Assembly: GCA_000934455.1 (NCBI GenBank)
Contig: KN891935.1
Coordinates: 1-28,974 of the forward strand
DNA: 28,974 nucleotides
Reading direction: 5' to 3'
Source: Apostichopus parvimensis
Taxonomy: Eukaryota > Echinodermata > Holothuroidea > Aspidochirotida > Stichopodidae
Part shown: positions 1 through 11,100 of the stretch, piece by piece
Position numbering within the stretch: the first letter of the stretch is position 1
Layout: each line of letters begins with the position of its first letter
Notes under the pieces: model-generated
Told to the model about the DNA's origin: nothing
The model's database searches: none
Seen by the model: the letters and a program-made list of their open reading frames with translations, nothing else
Translations under genes and position numbers: made by a program

Positions 1-265
1 AGATGATCACTCAATTTTTCTTTTGTATAGAGTCAGTGCTATTCTTCTCAAAGATTCAATTTGTTAAAGATACAATACAGTATCCTCCTACTCACTGATT
101 TCCAATTTTCTGTTTTGTCTGTCCTCCAATGAGTTTTATCCCTACTACCTTCCCTTTCCCCTATCCAGTCCCCTTGCATCTTTGACAACTTTCTCCTTTC
201 CCTTATGCTCTCCGCCTCCAATCCCCTTCCAGTTCTAAACTTCTTCCTACCCATCTGCCCCCTTC

Positions 266-330
266 CCCCTGCTCTGACCAGCCCTGCCCTGACCTCCCCT
301 GCCCTGACCTCCCCCTGCCCTGACCTCCCA
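266..330. repeat. ~16-bp CCCTGCCCTGACCTCC repeat
   Basis: Four imperfect units of a pyrimidine-rich motif lie in a generally C/T-rich stretch (120-330). Confidence 0.8.
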
Positions 331-970
331 TCCTCCCAAACAAAATGTTCTACGAGATGATATAGCCCTTTGCAAGTAACTCAAATGGCATAACAACTGA
401 TTCCCTGAAATATAGATGAATGATCACACCAGCTTTATGAAATGGGCATTTTACATCACTATAACAAGTCAAATTGGATTAAGTAAGAGCAAACTTTCAG
501 AATTTAGAGACAACTCTAGCAGTCTTAGTTCACTGTATTGCTCTAACTGAACATATTATTTGATGATTTCTGTAGTATCTGCATGGCTTTCACATGGTTG
601 GGTTCATCTCTACCTAAACAGTGTACATACTAAATTATCCTTGAAGAGTTCCCAATTATGAGGAGGCCAGGAATACCTAGCTAAACAAACTCACTTCCAA
701 TCTTAAAGGATCATAGCATCCACAAAGGAATTTCAAAGACATTCAACAATGTTTTCATAATGGTACTTTTAAAGCCTTTACCCGCAACCAATGTTATTGT
801 TTAATCTATTTCAAGCTTCTGATTATAAATTTCCTTCCTTCTTGCGATAAGAATCTCAATCTCACTCTCCTTTATCTTCTTAAAATCACAGAGCATGGCA
901 CGGTTTGAAAATATAGGAAAGTGCCCTTGCCACTAAAATCAATAAACTTTTATTCAATTTCAAAACAGAT

Positions 971-1000
971 GCCCCCCCCCCCCCCCCCTTTTTTTTTTTT
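971..1000. repeat. Adjacent C-run and T-run homopolymers
   Basis: A run of about 17 C is followed directly by about 12 T. The length is likely unreliable in an assembly. Confidence 0.9.
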
Positions 1001-1504
1001 GTTTTGCATATATGCATACAGATTCAGTACAAATCGTGGCAAAATAAAAAACAATGATATATAGACACTGCTTTAACCCACCAAAATATGCTGAGTGTTT
1101 TGAAATGGGTTTGAGCATTACAAACTGTGAGGACCTAGCAACACAGAGTGACATTTAGTAGCTCACCAACTCAACTGTAATGGTAACTTGATTTATTGGG
1201 CTTTTAATACAGGCGCTGGCTTATGATCTAGAGTCCATTGGTGAGATGAAAAGAGCTACATGTTTCCTGAAATAAATTTAACTGATTATTTCAGACATAA
1301 TCAAAGATATTTGCCTTGTCCCAGAGGAGGTATAAAATTCCAATTATTGTAGAAATTCGAAATGACTTGACATAAGAAGGATGTGAATATTAAATACGAT
1401 CATCTATGAAGGTATACAAACAGTAACCAGAGTTTGAATCTTGCCTTGATCATAAAAATTTGATATAAATGAGAGTATTATGGCTTGAAACAAGTCCCCT
1501 ACAG

Positions 1505-1963
1505 CACTGGTTCACAAACTATGGGTAGCAACTCATGACTGATTTGAGGGGGGTCTTGGGCTATTCTAGAGGTTTTCTTTTGTTTCATGCACAGTGTACT
1601 AATGAGTAGAAAAAATAATAATCATTTAAAATTAGCATGGCAGTTTTATTAGTCCCAGGTACTGTACTACTATTATTCTCAGGTACTGTACTACTAGTGT
1701 ACAGGCGATGTACACAGGCAGTAAAACAATCCAACATTTGGCAATATACTTAAAAACTTCTCAATGACTAAACTTTTTCGTTGTGTTATTTTAGATATCT
1801 GTTTATTGACATACTGGCTCTGATACAGTTGTTTTGTAAGTTAACTGACTAATAGTGCAATAAACTACAGTAGGAGGAAGGCTGAATGTTTGGATGAAGA
1901 TTCTGAAACATGATGAGCACATGTGTGGTGTCTCTGGAATCAAAATAGTTTGGGAAACACTGG
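1505..1963. mobile_element. hAT-like non-autonomous element (~459 bp)
   Basis: The left end CACTGGTTCACAAACTAT and the right end, read inward on the minus strand, CAGTGTTTCCCAAACTAT match at about 15 of 18 positions. Both look like the CAGnGGTTCtCAAACT termini common to hAT transposons. No transposase frame is inside. A clear 8-bp target duplication was not found, so the copy is probably old. Confidence 0.55.
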
Positions 1964-2054
1964 ACACAGAGTGCATATGTATTGATGAGACAGGTAAGGT
2001 AGAACCAGAGTTAAAGGAAGAGGTAAATTGTGATAGAAACCTTCGGTAACCTAC

Positions 2055-2128
2055 CTCTTGACATAGTAGCAATGTCAGCTAAACGTTGAAACGAATCCAG
2101 AAAAGCTGTTAACGAAACGACTGTAGCT
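2055..2128 (-). CDS. MTSS1: MTSS-like coding exon 3 (I-BAR helix)
   Basis: The exon has 74 nt between acceptor TTCGACAG and donor GTAGGT. It encodes ATVVSLTAFLDSFQRLADIA then TMSR plus one G, which would complete the conserved Gly. It matches the family helix AAFLDAFQKVADMATNTRG. The exon is CpG-rich against its AT-rich surroundings. Confidence 0.94.
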
Positions 2129-5100
2129 CTGTCGAAACAAACGATATACAAAGTGAAAATTAATAATTCAGTTAATACTGATTATGCTCGAATGCATAGA
2201 TTTTGTTTTCTGCCTGTTCAGCATTTTGATGATATTGCTTTACCAATTGAAGTTATCCAACCATTAAGTATGAGGTATATCCCAGACAGTTTATACATGT
2301 ATCCTTTGGAGAACTATTTTAACAGAGCTCTGTATGTTTCATAATCTGGTTTTAACTTTGTATCAAATTGTCGGTGCAGAGCACAATGGGGTGCAGCAGT
2401 ATTAAATCTTTTTGGACTTTCAGTAGATTGCCATGAAGTGGTTTGAGGGCTAGGGTTCTGTCTTTCTTCTTCCCATTCTCCTCAAAATGTCCATATTTTA
2501 GCTGTAAATATATAATAACACCTTAAATCTTTTACAAGTCTGCAAGGATTTCTTTTAGCCTTCTGTCAATACTGTCACAGTGTATGGTTTACCTTCTAAT
2601 GTATAGTGTGTTTACTCTTTCACAAAATTCACTGTTTCCTTTCCAGGCTTTCATCATGTCTCCCAGTTTTTGAAACTTTTTATAATGTCTGCTCTCTTTT
2701 CACATATAATTAAGCTGTGAGTAATAAACAACCAAATGCAACAAAATAAAATAACAACTTCTCTTCATGTCCTGACCTAGCCAAGACCTTCACAGCCCAA
2801 TCCTTGACCAGTATCCCAGACAAGCAGACAAACAGCACAAATCCTGTTGTTAAATTACTCATTTTTCAAAACTTGTGAATATTTGCACCTGCAATTCAGC
2901 CAGTTTTCACACATACCAGGTTTGTCATAGGATTAACCAGAGTTTGATAGTTCCTTCTAATGAAGGTGTGCAACCTCTTATAAGGTGTTCTACAGAGCAT
3001 TAAACCACAACCACTGAGAGAGTACAAATATTATAATCCAGTTTAGATTCTTTTATTGCTCTATTCAATACCAGTTGTGCCTTAGTGTTGTCACAGTATT
3101 ATATTTTCATACAAAATTCCCCCCCCCCCCCCCCTCAAAGTTTCCATATAAATATCTCTTTCAAGTACTGTGAGATTAATACAAAAGTTCTCCAAAAATT
3201 TACAAGGCCTTAATTTTATAATTTATGATTTTCTTTTATGACACTTTTTTTTTTAATTTTCCAAATTTAGAAAAAAAATCATGTTTTATAAAATATCAAC
3301 CATTTTGTATTTGCAATCTTTTACTTGATATATTTCAACATTAATGTAAACCAACCAGTTTGTCATATATGCTAACATGAGCAAAGCTTCACATCCATAC
3401 ATATATCTATATATATCGCAATACATAATCTATGCGAAAATGCATTGTGTTGATTAACAATGGATAAGAGAGGAGAAAAGTCAATACATCTTAGTATCAT
3501 AACATCACAACAACATTAATGTGTAAGTCTGCCAGTAATGTGCATAACACATTGCAAACTCAAAGTAAAATATCGTATGATACGTCTCAACACACAGCAA
3601 ACTGTGTACATGCATTTTGAAATGATAAATTTGTAAGAAATATTTTATGCCTCATCTTTGTGCGTGAGTGAATCGCGTTTGTCCAGGAAATAATCTTTGA
3701 ATCAAGGGACTGTTAAGAAAAATTACTCATTTCCTTCAATGGCATAGTTGAGAATACTTTTAGTCTTGATTTTTGTTGTTGTGTATGAACTTTATTTATA
3801 TTTTAGTTATTTGGAATAGAGTGGGTTTGAGAGGAAGGGGAAGAGGAAGCGTGGAGGGAAGGGGAATTTTTGGCTTTGAATTTTGCCAAATGAAGTTGAA
3901 ATGGAAATATACGATAGATACACATTAAGATATCATGTGACTGACATTTACTGCAAGTTAGATACGCAGTAATGATTAAAACGGGGGTAAAATCTGGAGG
4001 AAGTAACCACATTATATAGATCCCTTACTTCCCAGGGAATAATTTATCCAGAGTGGGCAAGTCACTACACAAGTGCAAAGATGAATACCACAGTGTTTTG
4101 TACACAGAAACACATAGTATTTTATAAGACACAAACTTCACAGCCTGCAAATCTGCCACATGAAATTTGAACACTAAATTAATCCCTATTTCCGTAATAG
4201 CTCCATGCATGGTTCCACAAAGCAACTCCGGGATTGGGCTGCTATAAATAGCAAGCTATGCCTCTTTCTGTGGGATTTAAATTGAAAGCATCACCCATCA
4301 TTATCCCACACATGTCAATAATAACAAACTATAGCTGGTATGGATCTGTAACTTAACCGCACATTTCAAGAAGACAACAGCAGTGTACAAATTAATTTAG
4401 ATTAATAACACACAAAACTATACCAAAACCATTTCAGACTGCATTTGTGGTTTAGTATGTACAGTAGGTACGTAAGTGCATTATGCATGCAAAAACACAG
4501 CTCAAAAGTTATGATTTATTTTCTTCGTGCTCACAACATTTGTGACACAAGGTGTTTTGACCCCCCAACGTCCTGTTAAGTACGCCCTTCGCTGATGACA
4601 ATTGCAGGTACTGTACACTTACTTGAGTTGTGTGTGGAACTTGGCTGCTTTGGCTTGAAAGTCCTCCCAATGAGGGACACTTGTCTGCAAAGGAAATAAA
4701 AAGCTAGGATTACAAATACATAGAAAACAGTTATCTTTATAACATTATAATTTATCATATTTGGTAATATTATAAACATTCCTTGGAAATATAGGCAATG
4801 GATTTTTCAAAAATAATGAAAATTATACATGAACAATTTATATTGTCCCTTTTTATTTATCAAGCCACAGCAGGAGTATTCCAATTAACTTGTCCGTCAG
4901 TCTGTGTATTTGACTTATGTCCGCTGTTTTCGTTTTAGCCCACGTCCAAAGGAGATCCTTCTAGGATCGAAACATCAGAACCTCTGTAAAGTCTGGACTA
5001 TAGTTACCTACACAGGCTTTCCACGGTTCATAAGCAATTTGTTAAATACCTTTAACTCTGTTTTCTCCTCCAAACAGGAAGGAATGGTGTACTTAGTCTA

Positions 5101-8100
5101 GGCAGGCAAACTAATTTACACAAACCTTATAAGAGATCAACTAATATGTAGCTGAGTACAGCAGGCCTAGCCTAATACACATAAAACTTTAATATCTGGT
5201 CATTTACCAAAACTGATAGCTCCACCATAATACTATTATAAAACAAAGATAAATGATAAATTAAAACTTATAAATGGTAAATTAAAACTAAAACTGATAA
5301 ATTAAAACTACAACTGATAAGTTAAAACTTTGTAGTTTTGTGGCTTACATTTAACAATTTGTTTCAAACGAGTTAAAAAACTAGAGACACAAGTTTTCAA
5401 GGGTGCCTATCATTCCAGAATTAATGAAGACTGTGTATTGTCATGCATATTATCTCCAACCTTGATCAATCACATACAGCTGGTTACACAAAGAAACCAA
5501 AGACCATTTCCTTTGGTCAACTGTGTAAGCAAAAGGGTATGATCTAGAAACAACAGAACTTACAACAAACAACAGGAAAAAGTGAACTTCAGAAAGGTTG
5601 ATAGCTTCCAAAGGTTAACATTTTAAGATGAAGAATAAACATCCCTTAAATATAAAGTTAAGAGAAATGAAGACAGAATCCAGAGTTACAGACCAAGAAA
5701 ATTGAGCTAGAAAAATAACCCTGTTATAGCACAGTAACACTGTTGCAGCTCAGTAACACTGAGCAATGGATAGTAACATTGCTACAGCACAGTAGCACTG
5801 CTACAGCACAGTAACACTGCCACAGCACAGTAACACTGACCTATGGACAGTAACACTGCTACAGCACAGTAGCACTGCCACAGCACAGTAACACTGCCAC
5901 AAAACAGTAACCCTGCTATAGCACAGTTGCTGCCACAGCACAGTAACTCTGCCACAGCACCGTAACACTGCTACAGCACAGTAACACTGCTACAGCACAG
6001 TAGCACTGCCACAGCACAGTAACACTGCTACAGCACAGTAACACTGCTACAGGCCAGTTATACTGCTATATTACAATAACACTGAAACAGCACAGTTACA
6101 CTGCCACAGCACAGCAACTCTGCCACAGCACAGTAACACTGCCGTGCAGCACAGTAACACTGTTACAGCACAATAACACTGCTGCAGCATAGTAACACTG
6201 TACTACACTATAGAACACAGTAAAACACTACTACTGATTAATGTGACTTCAGATACCTCCACTGAGCTATGTATCATTCATGAATTATGGTACAGCAAAG
6301 TTGAACATATTGCCAAAACAGAACAGCCATCCCTAATGACCAATAAATCAAACTAGAAGAAAGTTCTCTTGAACTACAAAAACTCATCTCATGCATGCTA
6401 TGTATAACTCCTGTCACTGCATTGTAATTCACACTTCACTGAAGCCATCCTTTATCTTAAAAAAAATAAGAAGTGACAAGAAATAAATGACTTTTCTTCC
6501 ATTGTCACACAAAATTTATCTTCTTCTTCATCAGGAGACATTGGGTGCCGTTCGTTTCTGATCCTTACTACTGCAGTCAAAAAGGAAGAAAGTTTCAGTC
6601 GTTTCATACTCTGCAAATGAAATTCCATTAATTACTATGTGGAAACCTTTTAATGAATACAGTGGTATATATGTGCAAGCTACTAGATATAAAACACAAC
6701 CCTAGACAATATAGAGTATTCATTTCGATCTCCTGATTTTACAGAATGTTTTGTCTCATATCTGTTCATCAAATTAACAAGATTAATTTGCCCCAAATCC
6801 AACACTATCAGGCAAACACATCCATGACGTTAACCATGTATCTTAGAAAGAAGAAGTTGTGCAGCTCGACAAAACGACGCCACTCGGCTTCTAAGATTTC
6901 CGTTTTTAATACTTTGCGGTACTGTCTCAGTGCCGCCCGTTGACTTTTCTCTCATCGTAGGGTAGCAATTAGGACGCGGGGCAAATTTTGCTGCAAGTTA
7001 ACGAGATATGCGGGGATTATTTTTAAAGCACTTTGAGAGTTTCAGCGAGGTGCAAAGGATTTTACTTGCTTCCCTTGAGATCGATGGCAAGATCTCGATG
7101 GTGAACATGAAGTGTTTCATTTCCATTAGCCAGTCATCGTAAAGTACTCGACTAAAACTGTAAAACCAATGAAAATATGATTTGCTATATTATGCTCCTG
7201 CAAGAAAATACGTCGGCTTCGATTGAATGACAAATTAATATATCATAGCTCACAAATTGATGATCTTGACAACAAGAAGGCAGCCCACACACTATCTTGC
7301 AATTATTGGGTACACAGGCCTCGTAGGCATGCATGAGAACACTACTGGCCTACCATCCACATTGCTTAATCTTAAGTATTGTGAGATTTTGGTTCTCAGT
7401 CGACTCCAAGACTCCAACCAATGTTTCTCTCTTGCCATCCATCAGAAAATTATTTGAGAAACTCTTCACTAAATCATAGACTATTATCATTCATTTTTAT
7501 GTATTTTAGAAAATGAAGTACATAATATAAACAATATAACTTAACTAACATCTTCTGAAAAGTAGCAGGAACTTTGAGATGGTAATCAAACAAAAGAGGC
7601 CACCAGCCAAACCATAAATCAACAACGTTTGATAAGATCATAAGACAATGAAGACAGCAACTTTCCTATAAGATGTTAGTGGAACAGTGCTTTTATATAC
7701 ATAACAATTCATTACAACAGTCATGCACTGTAATGAAATAATACAACTTGCTATGCTATGTTATGCTATCATGCTATGTTATGTTATGTTATGCTATGCA
7801 AAATGGGCAAATTGCTATGCAAGTGCAAAGATGTACAGTATAGCATTTTTTTTTTGGAAAACAGGAAACATTACTATTTTCCTACTTTGTAAAGGATGTT
7901 CAGAGTGTTCAAAACTGCTATACAAAATTTGATTACTAAATTATCCCCTTTTATTTACATATCATTCGCAGACATTTGATTCTGCATGTCAATATCAAAA
8001 TCATCTTTTAAATCATTTGGAATCTTCTTTCATTTTCTAGATTTGTTGTGTCAGTTTGTGATGCTAGTCTTGGCATGTAAGGGTAAAACCATGGAGGTAA

Positions 8101-11100
8101 AAACAGATGTTTTTACCTCCATGGTAAAACTATGTATTTTCTGTTTACTACTTTTAATTAAGAATCGTTCCTACGAGTCAGTGTATGACAAGTCCAAATG
8201 AGAGAGGTAACATTCGTTTCTAATTTTCTGGCAAGATGATATATATTTGATTCACCACAATTCAAGGCCAAACCTACATCTAATCATTCTCACTTTTACA
8301 AATATTTGCAGTAACATAATAACATTGCTTACTTAGTAGACCAGGACATGCAAATAATTTTTCATAGTATAACATAGGACTAACTCTACATTATGTTCAT
8401 TATGTTCACATACAATAACATTGTACACAAACATCACAGTCACCAACACCTACAAATTACATAGTATACCGCCAAAATTTAAATAATGCACACTTGCTCA
8501 GTTCAGTTTATTTATACACAGTACCAGTGCTATTAGTAAGCGATTCACAAAGGCAGAAAAAACCACACTTCTCACAGAAGAGTGATTTCTGTCAATGGTC
8601 CTATCAACACATTACTAACTGTGCTATACACATATGTGTTGCTGCTGATTCTCTTAGTATTAACTGGGTATACTCTATATGTGCATGTATATTCATCAAG
8701 GACTGAATTTGCTACTATCTCTGAAATAAGAAATATGTGGGTATCAAAGAGATGCTCAACAACGCTACTGTTCCATTGGAAATATATATTCCACTGTGCA
8801 GTTTAACGTTGTTGTAATTGACGTATATATGGTCTTTAACAAAAATTTATTCATAACTACGAGCAGAACTGAGCATACATTCTATATAATAATTACAATA
8901 ATGTATCAACTTTTTTTTTCAACCAAAGCTTCGAGATTAAACAGTTTCTCAGAGATTTGCATTCTAAACCTTGTCCTGAAAGTAGGTAAGCCCTCTGTCA
9001 CCATGTCTGTTTCAAAAAATTTGAATAAATTGTCAAAGGTCAAAGGTCCATCCAGGAGTGACATTTTTTCTTTCAAAGTTAAAATTGAAATAATCCTCCC
9101 AAAATTCACCAAGCAGTTTACTGCCAACCCTCCATTCATGCAACCACTACATATCTCAAATAGGCCTTCAACCATGTGTAGCACCAGGACCTAAAACCTG
9201 CCCGAAAAATCACCAAATTTGAAAGAAATCTACTTATGAAGCTGCTCTGTATACAGTAGCTGATGTGGAAGTTAAGGTAGTAAGCCCAGTTAGTGAGCGC
9301 AGATCAGAATGATAGAAAGACAAGGGTCGTTGACCGGAAGTGACCGGTCACTGAGGACCTACATTGTTAAAAGTAACCAATTCACTCAAGACACGGTAGA
9401 GCAAGAGTGCTGATAGCGAGGAAGCAAAGCAAAAACCTTTGTAGGGTCAGAATCTCAAAGAAAAACTTTAAAATGTTTAATATCACTGTATTTTAAGAAT
9501 TTCATGCCTAGATCAACATCACAGAATGAAACAACAAATCTAGAAATCAAACATGACTCCAAATGTTTTAAAAGATGATTTTGAGATTGACATGCTAATG
9601 TATGCTAATTATATGTACATAACAGGGGACAATTTAGTGATCAAATTTTGTAAAGCATTTTTGAACAACCTGAACATGGCTTTACAAAATAGAAAATACT
9701 ACATGGTTCTTGTGTACAAAAGCTGCTACATACCTTTGCATTCATTTTGCATCTTGTGATGTGATACATTATTCCCTGATATATGCATGTGCCATGTTGT
9801 ATACTATTTCAAACCTCTAGCCAATACTGACCTATGAAAGGGTTGGACATGTAATGTACATACTAATAGATGATTCCAAACACTTGATAACATCAAAAAT
9901 GAGAGTTCAAATACACATGTGGATATGTACAGTTGAAGTCAGTGCATGAGTAACCATTTCTAACTACTGTATCTATGATAAGCATCTTAATTTATTGCAT
10001 CAATAAATCATTTGTTGCAAAGTAGTCCATGAGGCAGGTAACCAAGCTAAATTATACAGTACCTACACAAACAATTCAGCAATACAACTTATATTTTACA
10101 ACACAAGTCAACATCAACTAAACACAGTATACCCTATGAGTGAATGAACTTGTAACATGTACTACTGTAGGTAGGTGAATGTAGATCAGTGACACTGGGA
10201 AAGATTCTGGAACTAAAAGCAGACATATATGCAAAATATGAGACAAGTTTGGTTCAGGCACCTACTAAGTGTCTAAAGAATATTTTCATTTTGTTTGAAT
10301 AAAATAATTACTTTATTATGTACTTCAACGTATAATTTTTAAGTCATTTTCATAGAAGACTGAGAAATAAAACTCATCTCAAGAAGCTGCTTTTCATGGG
10401 ACTTTCAATTTGTCATTTTAAAAGACAAAGCTTCACAAAACCATACAGGTACAGTACTGTATAAACAGTATAAATATACAGTACTGGGGAAAGCTAAACA
10501 CCAATTAAAAAATCAATTTGTAGCAAGATGTCCAATTTCTCTGTGCACATTCCAAAAACAACAATTATTTGAAACTAAAAAGGAAAGCACTGTACTGTAT
10601 GTACATGTTAAACTGTAGATCATATTAGGCAGGAATAAAAGCTGGCTATACAAATAAGGACAAACATACTAAACTAAAACATGTTAAACCTTCCAAAATT
10701 TCAAGAAAAACAAAGAATTAATTGGATTAACGATAACTTGATGATGCACAGGTACATTTTCATTTAAAATCACCTCACTTGAAGATGTTAGCATGGTATT
10801 CTTTGTTGTTCTTTATTAATTTAAAGGTATATAATGTACACGCAGACCCAAAATCAAAATTGTATACGTTTGAACACTAAGGGCTTTGTAAACATTTCCC
10901 AGTTTTCAAATTGAAGATTATTTTGGAAAACTTTGACTACAAGCTGTTAATTATTATTATTGACTCTGCAAGAACATTATATACAATTTTAAAGGAACCT
11001 TTGGCAATTTTTATCATGCTGAAGTCTGGCCAGTATAAATTTCTATACAGCAACTTTTAGCCATGAAATGTAAAGGCACAATGCAGTTCATGTTTCTGTT

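Larger units (their letters stand above)
1..2054 (-). other. MTSS-like intron 3 (partial)
   Basis: This sequence lies downstream of the exon 3 donor on the minus strand. I looked for the next family exon (TREIGSALTRMCMRHRSIEA-like) and did not find it, so the intron probably runs past the left edge. It holds a short 16-bp C-rich repeat, a long C-then-T homopolymer block and a hAT-like element, listed separately. Confidence 0.7.

Noticed and set aside
1211-1244. Plus-strand mini-exon candidate (CAG/GCGCTGG ... ATTG/GTGAGA, ALAYDLESI)
   Set aside because: Good splice-like edges but only 34 nt, no partner exons on the plus strand, and it lies inside a minus-strand intron.
1-2054. Search for MTSS exon 4 (TREIGSALTRMCMRHRSIEA-like)
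   Set aside because: No matching minus-strand segment with splice sites was found. It probably lies beyond the left edge.
7986-8201. Plus-strand 71-codon frame
   Set aside because: It runs through the 38-bp palindrome and has no similarity. Chance frame.
8796-9194. Longest plus-strand open frame (132 codons)
   Set aside because: No family similarity, low-complexity start, no splice context, and the opposite strand is equally open. Kept only as part of an unassigned segment.
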